From Zygnema cylindricum (lineage: Eukaryota; Streptophyta; Zygnematophyceae; Zygnematales; Zygnemataceae): a stretch of 30,000 nucleotides of DNA. A program made the translations under genes and the position numbers. The stretch is from contig JBBHKE010000524.1 in assembly GCA_037447655.1 (NCBI GenBank), positions 1 to 30,000 of the forward strand. Reading direction: 5' to 3'. Shown here one piece after another: positions 19,801-29,328 of this stretch; position 1 is the first letter of the stretch; each line of letters begins with the position of its first letter. The notes under the pieces are model-generated. The model worked only from the letters and a program-made list of their open reading frames with translations. It was not told where the DNA came from and made no database searches.

Positions 19801-22430
19801 ATGAGGGCCAATTGGCCGGAAAGGGTTGAAGGTTTACGGAGAAAAAGTGGGGAGAAGATCTTGGTGGATTCGAAAGGGGAATTGGAGGCGGCTAATGGGG
19901 CAGTCCTATTGGATCCCATGTGTGGATCAGGTACTTTACTTATTGAAGCAGCTCTAATGGCCATGAATTGTGCGCCGGGTCTCCTTCGTCGTCAGTGGCC
20001 ATTTCAGGTGCAGTTTCAGTGCTTTACTGCATTTTGCCTTTTCTGCTTTGTCGTTTTCGGGAAAGCTTTCACCTTGCCCAGGTTCAGTTGCGGGTAGATA
20101 GTATTTTAGCTATCCTTTCACATGAGAACAGGTACAAACGTGTGTGAAATATTAAGCATTCAAGGTTCTATCAGATCTATATGTCATACTGTTTACGGCA
20201 AAAAATGGCAAAGCGTTTCTGGTTTTGCCGGCTGTTATTTTGCATGTTTGTGGAAAGGTTTGGGTATGAAGCCTGTATTAAAGTGAAGATATGTGTGGAT
20301 GTAACCAGCATGCATGGTTGGTACGGTGCAGTACACCGTGTATTGTTCTTACGGTTAATGTTTTTTCGCCATTAAAAGTAACTTTTTCCCCACCACACTC
20401 GTTGGATTAGTAACCTGGCAGGTGCGATGAAAGATAAATTTTAACTTTACGATTGGCGGTCTCCAAATGGGAATCAGACATGTGTGCACAGAGAAAACAT
20501 TATTTAAGCGGCAAAAAAAACGTTAACGCTAATAACGATACACGGAGTAGTTTACATAGCAATGTATAACTTCTGTTTCCTTAGGAAGATGATCTGTTTA
20601 AAATACATCCATAGGTTGTTTCCAAATGTTTCCATAGGTTGTGCTCGGTACATGAAGCGTAAGGTCTCGTCAGTTGGGAATAATGATCTCTAGTTTCCTG
20701 GCTGCTTGAATTTTGTCAGTATGATACCAAGTTCGAACTAGACTTTACGAATAAGGACCAATTAGTTCTGTACTGTTTTTTTTTTATGTACTGGAGTTAG
20801 TTGAGGCTGAGCATGGAAGTGTACCACAGCTGTAAAGCTAATATATGCACACTTTTTTCCGTGTGTGTAAGGACCATTATAGAACTTGATCCAAGCAAGT
20901 CTTCTATAGATCCATCCCAATCTAACTGAAGTTAGTAGGATGTGGAGGTCCCATGTCTTGAGAATAAAATTCCGTCTTTTTCGTGATTCTTTCACAAGCT
21001 GACCCTTTCAATGCTTGCCTGACCATTCAGTTTTGGCCCGACTATTCCCCCAAGCTCTGGCAAAGAAGTGTGGATGAAGCCAAAACAATGGTCCATCCCA
21101 TGCCCGAGGGTGTTCGTCTTTTTGGGAACGACATTCACTCGGGTGCTCTATCTCTATGTGAGCGTGATGCCCAAACTGCCGGTGTGTTCCGTTACATAGA
21201 ACTGTCCCATGGTGACTGTAAAGAATACAGCCCTCCCTCTACACCAAATTTGGTGGTAGTGAACCCTCCCTGGGGCACCCGTCTGAGCCAAACCAGGTGG
21301 GTTCTCCTCTCTCACTTAGTGCCATTGTTTTCAAAGGTGCAGAAACGTGTGGAAACACTATATCTGGAATCATTTATTATATGCCTATTTCACGGGTTTT
21401 TCGAGTACAATATGCGTATAATTAGTAAGGGGTGACCACATATAGTGTTTCCAAACCTTTTCGCACACAAAACTATGTTTTGCACCCGAAAGACTTGGGT
21501 ATGTAACAGTTTTTGTACTCTTTCTTGTTAGCACGGAACTGACAATTGTCGTTTTAAATTTTTGAGCATCAAATTCAAACAATTCAAGATTGTTGCATGT
21601 TTGGTTGTTAGAGGCATTAAGTTGACTTTTCAATTCATTAAGTTGTAGCAAAAGGAAGAGAAAATGTTTTTTTTGTGGAGTTGGGAAGCACACTTGAAAT
21701 GTACAACAATTTATCTGCAGCTTATCACAAGAACTGGTGTCTCAATATTAAGATGGTCTTTATCTTGTTTGTTCGCGTCTTTGTTTGTCTCTTGCCTCCT
21801 TTCCCTTTCGCCCTTCCTTTCTTCACATTTTATTTGCACCTTCTTTTCTGCCTTTCCTTTCTAAACTTGACTTTGTTTCCTCTTTTTACGTCCACTCAAT
21901 ATGATGGATAGTCAGTGAAACATAATGTTTAAGAAAGGTCAAGGGTCAGTTATGGATTGAACTTCCTCGTTTCGATTTTGCCAGCTGTTTATACGTGTCG
22001 TCTTTTTGAGACTTTCTGCTTCTAGAGAACTTGTAGTATCTCCTTGCCGTTTTTATCATCGGATTGAAAATAGTTTATGTCAACAATCTCACTATCTGGG
22101 TGTTTGTTTTTTGACTCTGCGACTCCATCATTATATATTTGTTTCTCACTTGTTAATGTCATCACCATCATCATGTGTTTCTTAGGTGTTTCTCATGTTT
22201 TTTTGTGCAGCGACGAAGAAGCCGATTGGTTAAACAACACCTGGCAAAGCTTGGGCCTTTTCCTTAAGGCCGAGTGCAGTAGGACCGATGTTTTTGTCTT
22301 AAGTGGCAACTCAACCGTCACACATAAGTTGCACATGAGGGCGTCCCAAAAGTGGCCCGTGGTAGTCGGAGGAATAAAGTGCCGAATGCTCCACTACCGT
22401 GTACTTCCACCCAAACCTCGTGACAATTGA
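16895..22430 (+). CDS. rlmL: RlmL-type rRNA (guanine-N2)-methyltransferase, THUMP + SAM-binding domains, 4 exons, 598 residues
   Basis: Exons: 16895-17421, 19224-20007, 21031-21296, 22211-22430; phases join exactly and sum to 599 codons. The family (COG0116; E. coli RlmL makes m2G in 23S rRNA) methylates guanine N2 of large-subunit rRNA using SAM. The THUMP region starts at HFFATCAPGLEDLVVRELSS and crosses the first splice (LTGYR-ANLWLHCAVRVLL aligns with VYQSLMWSRLASRIML of E. coli). Residues 406-413 are DPMCGSGT (SAM motif I) and 515-519 are NPPWG (catalytic N-P-P-W/Y). About 120 extra N-terminal residues, with Arg/Ser-rich segments and a Ser-Gln repeat, suggest an organelle transit peptide (inferred). 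An acidic insert (TDDDEEEG) sits inside exon 2. The exon 2 acceptor was chosen at 19222-19223 because earlier acceptors lead to stops or the wrong phase. The RlmK half of the E. coli fusion is absent. Confidence 0.9.
16991..17038 (+). repeat. AGTCAA hexanucleotide repeat, 8 units, in coding exon 1
   Basis: It encodes eight Ser-Gln pairs in the methyltransferase N-terminus. Being a multiple of six, unit changes keep frame. Alternative frames read Lys-Val or Ser-Lys. Confidence 0.95.
17431..17481 (+). repeat. Degenerate telomere-like TTTAGGG run at the start of intron 1
   Basis: Several TAGGGTTTTT/TTTAGGG-like units within 50 bp directly after the exon 1 donor. They resemble the plant telomere repeat (TTTAGGG) but are imperfect. 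Confidence 0.6.
17560..18018 (+). repeat. CCCTCT/CTCCCT polypyrimidine minisatellite in intron 1
   Basis: About 450 bp of almost pure pyrimidine on the sense strand, mostly six-base CTCCCT units. Open frames across it on both strands (Leu/Pro/Ser or Gly/Arg/Glu repeats) are artefacts. Confidence 0.95.
18271..19083. mobile_element. Cluster of small MITEs in intron 1 of the methyltransferase gene
   Basis: Ends of the CTGCCCATCGCTATTAG type occur at 18271-18290 (inward), 18563-18580 (reverse), 18812-18830 (reverse), 18883-18905 (forward, after a TA) and 19058-19083 (reverse, before TA). The 18883-19083 element is a family C copy, sharing GGAGACGTG and TTTTATGATTTCC segments with 12900-13125. 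18290-18480 consists of degenerate GAATTAACCACACTAATTATG repeats. No transposase. Confidence 0.6.
20334..20547. mobile_element. Intact family A MITE (214 bp) in intron 2
   Basis: CACCGTGTATTGTTCTTACG at the left and, on the reverse strand, CTCCGTGTATCGTTATTAGC at the right. TA flanks both ends (20332-20333 and 20548-20549). The interior aligns with the uninterrupted parts of the element at 13126-14270 (GTTGGATT/GTCGGATT, CGATTGGCGGT). Confidence 0.8.
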
Positions 22431-22600
22431 GTTTAATTGTTTTGTTGTGGAGGAAAGTGAAGGTTGTGAGTTCGGGTCATTTTATGTAGTTTCTCATTTA
22501 TGAAAATGAGGCAACCTGCAGTAGTAGTGAGAGGTAACAGAGGGATCTGGTTGTTGACAACTGCTTTTTTTAGGTTTGTCGTAATTTGCCTCTACCACGA

Positions 22601-22643
22601 TAATAAAGAGATGGACAGTTATAATAAAGAGATGGACAGTTAT
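22601..22643 (+). repeat. Two-copy 20-bp tandem repeat with AATAAA signals
   Basis: ATAATAAAGAGATGGACAGT occurs twice in a row, 170 bp after the methyltransferase stop codon. Each copy contains AATAAA, so both could act as polyadenylation signals (inferred). Confidence 0.65.
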
Positions 22644-23078
22644 CGAGAGAGTTAAGCATCGTTATAGTTTCGCTTTGGATGTTGTCAATCTCATGTCAAT
22701 TCCTCGTTATGATGTGAACGGTTGTTCCTTTGTCATTGTAACAAAGAGCTCTATTTAAGCCGCACAGTGATAAACCGGCGTGGAAACAATAGAAAGGAAA
22801 AGCCAAATTGAAACGTAAAAACCTTTGATCGAGACCGCTTCTTGGTATCATGTTGTTTACTTCTCGTTCATTTTTATGGTTTCTATGGGAGATTTACATC
22901 TACACTGTAAACATGAATTGACGTATTATTACTTGAATACGACAATGTTTCCATAGATGAAGTCCGGCCTACAGCCTGGAAAAGGAGCATATATGCCATG
23001 GTAAATCTGAAACATGGACAAATGTTTCAGTTTTGCATTGCAGCTCAGGCTTCAGCAAAGTATGGGGCTCAGAACATA

Positions 23079-23342
23079 ACCATTTATCACCTTAATATTA
23101 TAATATACATGCCGATTGCATGTGTCATTATCATTTTAATAAATGTTATAACCCAATAACAATGATAACAATATATTAAATGTCCCCTGAAATAAAAACT
23201 GACTGCTGAAACCATTTATCACCTTCTCAAAATTGTCAAAAAAAAACACTGATTTTATGCATCTTTATCATCTTGATAAATGTTATAAACCAAGGATAAC
23301 AATAATAAATGTCCACTCAGAAAAAGACCGACCTACTGCCAA
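23079..23342. repeat. Two-copy 132-bp tandem duplication
   Basis: ACCATTTATCACCTT starts both units (23079 and 23211). Each continues through ATAAATGTTATAA, a GATAACAAT block and AAATGTCC. AT-rich and non-coding. Confidence 0.75.
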
Positions 23343-23700
23343 ACAAAAACATGAAAAAACAAAAAAAAGGTACAACTTTTGATCAAACCATAATTGTATA
23401 GAATACTAGACGTGTGTCGACAGCCATGAGAACAAAAAACAAACATAAAAAAGAAACACATAAATTAAGAATACATATTCAGCTTATTGCCAATGCCTCG
23501 GACAAAATAAACAAAAACGAACGTAAATCGGGTGAAGCGCCAGCCTAACTTTTGCAAAACTGGTCACAGTACTTACTGTGGACAAGAGAAAAAAAGACAA
23601 ACTTTGAGATACTTTCTTTTATCAACGTCATATGTGGTATACTGGAAGTCTCAACTTTGTGGTACTACAAGAAAAAAGGAAGGAACCCGACGACACTTCG

Positions 23701-23945
23701 ACAATATGGGTATTGAGAACAATGAAAAGATATTACTATCTAAACTTTCAATCATAAAACAAACTTCCTTTCTTTAACAACAATATGGATATTGCGAAGG
23801 AGGAAAAGATATCGCGATCTAAACTTCTTTAGACCATAAAACGTGCTTCCTTGCTTTAACAATACCGGTGACGAGAAGAAGGAAAAGGTATTACTATCTT
23901 ATACTTTATGGTACTAAAGTTTTAAACCATAAAATTGCTTCCTTC
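23701..23945. repeat. Three-copy tandem repeat of about 80 bp
   Basis: Each unit has CAATAT/CAATAC, then GAAAAGATATTACTATCT or a variant, then CATAAAA and GCTTCCTT. Boundaries are near 23701, 23778 and 23860. Non-coding, just beyond the FKBP stop codon. Confidence 0.75.
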
Positions 23946-24072
23946 ATCGATTTGAGACACAAACGTGAACAAAAAGTTGTCGACTTACTTTAAAGATGAA
24001 AGGGATGGAGGAACTAAAGAAGGTTGGGGAGGAAAGAGAGAAGGAAAGTTTTCGGTCGACTCCAATGTCCTA

Positions 24073-27000
24073 TCAACCTTCCACCAACTTCACTTGCGAA
24101 CTGTAATCACAGAAAAAAACAAAAAAAAACAAAGTCAAAAAGACAAAAAATAAAAACCAGAAAAAAACAAAACACCTCCCTCTGTGTGCGTTAACATAAC
24201 CCACTTGCACCGTTATCAACACTCTCACTCTCCCCTCACTCTCTCTCCTTGGAGAGAAATCCAAAAGAGCAAAAAAAGACAAAAGCAACCATTTGTTACC
24301 TTTTGAATACTTTTGACATTCCTCTTCTTTTTTTTTCTCTTTTTTCTTACCAGATTTTCTGTTTGATGTCTCCCTCTCAAATCCCTAAATAATAGAACAC
24401 TGTAAAATCATTATTAGCCTTAATAACACTAATTCAGTGCCCTTTGTTTTTGCCCTCTGACCACAAAATAGCCTTATAACACTAATTGTTCTTTATAGAG
24501 AGGGAGAGAAAGAGAGCGAGGCTTTTACACGGTTCAAAATCAGCCACGTCATATGGAACAAAAATAGAATTAACAACATTAACATAAAGCCCACGTAGTA
24601 ATTTCTTTACTCCGGCAGGGGGGAGGGAGGGGGAGAGGGATAGCGATTCACGGTTAAGATTTCTACACGGATTAAAAAGACATTTCGTCAGACTATCCAA
24701 GGACATATCCGTCTAGCAGATTACTGCAGGAATAATTGAGAGATTATAAGGTTTCCGAATATATAACAGCCTCCATTTAACATATAGAATTCGACAAAAT
24801 CCACACTATATTTGTGCAACTTTTATAAAGATACAACAAAACCAAATTATAATAATTTGGTTCAAAGTTTTATAACCTGCCTCGAAATTGTACGTATGTA
24901 CGATAAGAGATAATCGTACCACGGAAAAAATTGAGGTCCCATCATATTGGGAACGAAGGAATTTTTTTTTTGAAACATTTGTTTGTTTAAACAAATCACT
25001 TCCATTGTTCATAGGAAAAAAACTCAAAAGATTTTAAAAAACATTATCGTTTTTTCTTAAAAATATTCTCATTCATAGAGTCATCACGAAAAATTTGTTT
25101 GAAATTTGAAATTTGTTTGTGAATGTAACGATATTTTTTCTTTTCTTTACTTTTCTTCTCTTTTCTTCTTTTCTTTGTATGAAAACCCAAAAACTGAGGC
25201 AGAAACTGAACCGAGAGATGGAAAATGGCATCTCTTAAAATTTAGTCGAAAAAAAATTCCCAAACCTCACACAGTCTCAACTGTTAAGAAACAAAAAAAA
25301 CGGCGATAATGAAAACTGAAATGTGAATGAAATTCTCGAGTTTGCAGTTTTTTTAATCATTAAAACTCCCTCGTTTCTTCGGTTCCATATTTCTCCATAC
25401 AGACCAACATCTCCAAATGCTTTTCCCCTTTAAATTCTTCAAATTTTTCAAATTCTTTACATTTTTTAAATTTTTTATATTTTTCAAATTCCTTAAATTC
25501 TCAAGATGAAGAAAGACATTTGAGGAAAGGAACCGATTCCTCCAATATTCTTTAAACATATTATTAAAAAAGTGACTATTCACATATTCTTTAGAAAGTG
25601 ATTTTCCATACACATATATCTTGTAAAAAAGTTGTTTTTCAACATTCTCTCTTACCCAAAAGCGTCCTTCTTAATAGAGAGCAACTCCACATTGAACTGT
25701 TCCACAAAACCCCAAAACTTAAAACCATAAGATAAGAAAACCCCTTTTTAACCATAAATATGTACTATACAAACAAGAAAAATGTGTAGCAATAATAATG
25801 TGGACCACACCTGATAAAAAACAAAACCTCAGACACGAAACTCTAAACAACGCAAAACTTGAAAATAACTAATTTACGAAGTAAGATAGATAAACATCAA
25901 AATATGGAAACTTATGTTTTAAAATGTTAATCGCATGTTAACCACATATATTTCTCACCATAAACATGCAAATAAACTTGCAAAAGAAATCTACTAGTTA
26001 CAGGGAGGGATGTGAAGACAAGAAGAAGAAAAAACCGTAAGAAAAACCCTGATAAAAACCATATAAAAACCTTAAAAACCCTCGTTCTACAGACCTCCAA
26101 AGTGGCTCCAGGAGGAATCTCTTGGACTCCTTTGTTTCCATACGCCAACTCCGGAGGCACGATTAAAAGACGCTGGAACAAAAACTCCAAAAGATACATA
26201 TTCAATACATATATTAAATACATATTAAAAACATATTGGACCAACAACAGGAAAGCTTATTATTTGATTAACAATAGAAACAATAGGATTTTTCTTAATA
26301 CAAATTCAAGATTCTATGACTGTGACTGAGACTGAAACTGATTCCTTTTTTATATTTTCAGACAGCAAAAAATTTATGTTAAGGATTGTGTTTATGGTTT
26401 ATGTTTACGGTTTATGTTCACAAATCCCTTACCTCTCCCCCAACTCGCATTCCCACCACTCCCAAGTCAAGTCCCTTGAGAACAATCCCATATTCCGAGG
26501 CACCAATATCGAAGCCATAGGGAGTGCCACCTGTCACTCCCAAACCCTGACGACTGCGAATCTCTCCCCTCCTTCCCATCCCAGTCAGTGAGCAACTATA
26601 ACAGTAACAAAACATTAGCAGCAGCTATTTTTTGAAGCAGCTATTCTTCGATCAGAAAAAAAAGGGCAGTTTCTCCAAAACAGTCATGGATAACAATAAC
26701 GACCTCGTCATAAAAGTCACGCCCTTCCACTTTGCCACGTAGTGTATCTGCAGTCCCTCCCCACCTTTATCTCAGAATAAATAGAGGTTCGAGGAAAAGT
26801 AGCAACGGCAACTTTTCAGATTGTCGAGCTCAAAAACTAAAGAAAAACTGAAAAGAGAGGGGGAGGGGGAGGGGGGAGGGGGAGGGGGAGGGGGAGGGGG
26901 AGGGGGGAGGGGGGGGGGGGAGAGGGAGAGGGAGAGGGAGAGGGAGAGGGAGAGGGAGAGGGAGAGGGAGAGGGAGAGGGAGAGAGAGAACTTACAGCAA

Positions 27001-28637
27001 CACGGGAGCCTTTAACAGCTTCTTGCCCACTGCCCACCGTAACATCGTATATTTTAAGCCCGGATGGCAATGCCGTAAACTCTGACTCTGGGACTTTCTT
27101 GTCCCGCGCCTGAGGATCATCATTCCAATTGAGTACGGATTAGAGCACCAAATAGTACATACTATATTTTTAGAGCAACAAACAGTACACGCTATCCTTT
27201 TAAGAGCAACAAATAGTACAAGTTATACTTTTTCAGAGCAGCAAACAGTACATGTTATACATTTCAAGAGTGCCAGATGGCAGCAAGAGAAGGCACCAGG
27301 TGCAACAGTGACAGGAAAAGCCCACCGCTCTGCGATTGGTTATGGCCTGGGCATCTCCTCCCACTGCAGACAAAACATGAAAGGAAAAAAAGGACTCGAT
27401 AAAATCTCCTGAATTGAATGAGTGCTCACCGCTAGTCTCTTACTAGAACGTAGATGCATTTTTTGGCAACGACTCAAACACTGACCAACAAGCTCTCCAC
27501 ATATATGCACCCCAAAATCCCTAGAAAACCCACTGTAGAGAGCTCCTGCTGGATGAAAATCATGGGTACTGCATCTCAAGTCGAAGTTGAGTTAACAGTG
27601 GGGCATGGGTTCTACTGTGACATTCACACCAAAGACCGTGTCAAGCCAATATGTGCAATTCAACATCTATGCTTTCCTTTTTTGCCTCAGCAACACACAG
27701 GAATTTACAAACATATAGCGATTTACGAAATATAAGAATACTAACTGCAGATGTAAGCATTACTACTCCATATGACTTTGCACAACCACTAGTAAAACTC
27801 CCTTTTATTGATGATTTTAATTATTTGAAACATGCAATTTTCAAACACACTATTGTTTTTCTCTCAAATTTGAAAGCAGTACTGTAAGCACACTGCAGTT
27901 TTCCTTCGTTTTTTGCAAGAATAAACCGCTGAACCATAGAGATATCACGCCTCGTTGAATGCTAACATTTTTACCAACTTGAATTTTCAAATTAATCTAA
28001 ATTCCATTTAGAATATTCCATCTTTCATTCCTGCTCATCTCGTCTCACCAGCCCTCATTATTAAACCTTCTTGTTGCTGGCTAAACCTCTCCTGATCCCT
28101 TCTGACAACCGATAATCAACAAGATTATAAAAACTGTTTCCTGTTATTGTTTTTCCTACGACTTTTTCTTCGCAAGTTCTCTCAAATTTCAGCTCTCTCT
28201 TTCACTTTATCTGCCTTCCTCTCTCTCCCTCCTACCTCTGATTTCCCCTCACCCCTTCCCTCCCCCTACACTCCCCTCCTACCTGTCAACAGAGCTGCTG
28301 CTGCTGCAGTCAGCACTGCCCTTCGTGACGTCTCATCCGTACAAGCACGTGTGACCACGCACGTGTGACGTCTCCTGCTCGGGACGACCCGAGGGCGGCT
28401 GACCAGCTGTCCATCTACAAGCGCTCTTTGTGAAAGCTGTCAACACCTTCCTCAAAGGTGAAACCGTAGAGAGAGACCACACGACTGGTAAAGCTCATCA
28501 GTAGGACAAGTTATGTCAAAAGTCCTAAGAGAATTTTAGAGAGACAGCAGAGAGGGACCGCAGAGTTTGTAAAGCTCACCAGTAGGACATGTCCATGTAG
28601 AAGCAACAGCAATGGCGGACGCTTGGAGGGCAGCCAT
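24073..28637 (-). CDS. FKBP16-4: Thylakoid-lumen FKBP-type peptidyl-prolyl isomerase (FKBP16-4-like), 9 exons, 217 residues
   Basis: Exons (minus): 28637-28580, 28414-28283, 27363-27326, 27109-26996, 26747-26704, 26553-26433, 26172-26095, 25696-25656, 24100-24073. All phases agree; total 654 nt. Residues 1-49 look like a chloroplast transit peptide. R50-R51 precede a hydrophobic stretch (AVLTAAAAALLT), and A68-Q69-A70 is a lumen cleavage site, together a twin-arginine lumen signal. The FKBP fold runs from about 91 (LPSGLKIYDVTVGSG) through IHYVAKWKGVTFMTS, VLKGLD (153-158), VPPELAYGNKGVQEIPPGAT and FNVELLSIK to SQVKLVEG. FKBP12 active-site equivalents Tyr26, Tyr82 and Phe99 are kept (Y117, Y180, F196), but Asp37 is Met127 and Trp59 is Leu157, so isomerase activity may be low, as in most lumen FKBPs. 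The paralogue name is from memory of the Arabidopsis set. Confidence 0.9.
25430..25500. repeat. AT-rich TTTTTCAAATT tandem-like tract in FKBP intron 8
   Basis: Short TTCAAATTTTT/TTCTTTAAATT units repeated. The Asn/Leu/Lys-repeat open frame on the minus strand is an artefact. Confidence 0.6.
26848..26990. repeat. GGGAGG/GGGAGA purine tract (CTCCCT in gene sense) at the start of FKBP intron 4
   Basis: It begins 5 bp after the exon 4 donor (26995). In transcript sense it is GTAAGTTCTCTCTCTCCCTC and onward, with (CTCCCT)n then C-rich blocks, about 140 bp. Open frames in it are artefacts. Confidence 0.95.
27142..27268. repeat. Four-copy tandem repeat of about 34 bp in FKBP intron 3
   Basis: The unit AGAGCAACAAATAGTACA, then RYTATAYTTTTT, recurs near 27145, 27173, 27203 and 27235. 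Non-coding. Confidence 0.7.
28476..28512 (-). pseudogene. Decayed duplicate of the FKBP exon 1 donor region
   Basis: In gene sense, exon 1 ends GTCCTACTG|GTGAGCTTTAC. About 84 bp downstream, in intron 1, GTCCTACTGATGAGCTTTAC recurs with following GTGGTCTCTCTC/GCGGTCCCTCTC similarity. The donor GT is AT in the copy, so it is inactive. Confidence 0.6.
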
Positions 28638-28789
28638 TGCGCCGACGGTCCTCTCCCTTTCGAAAAACAATCAGTTACCGTACAAGTTTTTGACCCCTCT
28701 AAATCTCGTACGTCTCATCATCCGCTTTCCCTATCTCTCTCTCTCTCTCTCTCTCTCTCTTCGCCTCTCGCCTACCTCGTAATCGCATT
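28638..28789. promoter_or_regulatory. 152-bp bidirectional intergenic region between FKBP and APT start codons
   Basis: The two ATGs diverge from 28637 (minus) and 28790 (plus). The interval holds a (CT)n microsatellite at 28733-28761 on the plus strand and no TATA box I can support. Such a short gap implies a shared promoter and overlapping or very short 5' leaders (inferred). Confidence 0.65.
28733..28761 (+). repeat. (CT)n microsatellite
   Basis: About 14 CT units between the divergent start codons, pyrimidine on the APT sense strand. Confidence 0.95.
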
Positions 28790-29328
28790 ATGTCAGCCGC
28801 CAAAGATGGGGACAAGCGAGTGGAGAGGATAGCGGCATCCATACGACCTATTCCCGACTGGCCTATTAAGGGTACGGTATATTGCATTGCAGGATAATAC
28901 CTGCATGATAGCTCTTGCTGTAAAGGAGGCGCTTTTGGCTGAGACTTCAATGCTTTAAGGAAGATTAAATAGTAAAAACTAAAGTCGATGCGGTCTTCTT
29001 CTCTGTACATTTTGTTGCAAACCGTGTCTGCTCCAAAGCTCCTAGTTGTAAATTCTGGTTGAAAAGCTGTGATGTGATTCGTTTGGAGGTGTTATTGACC
29101 TTCCTTCCTCCTTTTCATTTAAATTGCCGGGAATTTAACGTTGAGCATCTTGACATTAAGCATATTTTTTTTTTTTTGTTTGGATCTCACTCATTGATAT
29201 TTTGGCTTACTGTGCAGGAATTCTTTTTCGGGACATTACGACACTTTTACTTGATCCTCAGGCCTTTCAAGACACCATTGACATTTTCGTGGAGCGTTAT
29301 AAAGGATATGGTCTGACAGCTGTGGCTG
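28790..29328 (+). CDS. APT: Adenine phosphoribosyltransferase, exons 1-2 (5' partial; gene continues past the window)
   Basis: APT converts adenine plus PRPP to AMP and pyrophosphate (purine salvage) and in plants also acts on cytokinin bases. Exon 1 (28790-28871) encodes [20 protein letters not shown] then IPDWPIK. Exon 2 (29218-29328) gives [20 protein letters not shown], then [16 protein letters not shown]. The join AAGG|gtacgg to gcag|GA makes the conserved Gly of PxPGIxFxDITxLL; here the motif reads W-P-I-K-G. Exon 2 ends GCTG|gtattt with one base left, exactly where the next family residues would be G-x-E-A-R-G-F. That segment is not found before 30000, so the third exon and the PRPP-binding loop lie outside. 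The start has no in-frame upstream extension, which suggests a cytosolic form. There is no stop in the 64 visible residues. Confidence 0.9.

Larger units (their letters stand above)
22431..24072. other. Convergent intergenic region between the methyltransferase and FKBP genes
   Basis: No coding exon recognised. It holds the 3' UTRs of both genes and the tandem repeats listed separately. Confidence 0.55.

Noticed and set aside
24482-25027. Minus-strand frames in FKBP intron 8
   Set aside because: No similarity to the FKBP family and no phase-compatible splice sites; intron sequence.
27340-27579. 79-residue minus frame ending before a GTGAGC donor, as an FKBP exon
   Set aside because: No acceptor giving the required 2-nt phase; overlaps the better-supported micro-exon in another frame.
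27094-28283. Direct FKBP exon 2 to exon 4 join at an internal AG (making V-P-E-S)
   Set aside because: Phase would fit, but the acceptor is purine-rich and the lumen cleavage site would be lost; the 38-nt exon explains both.
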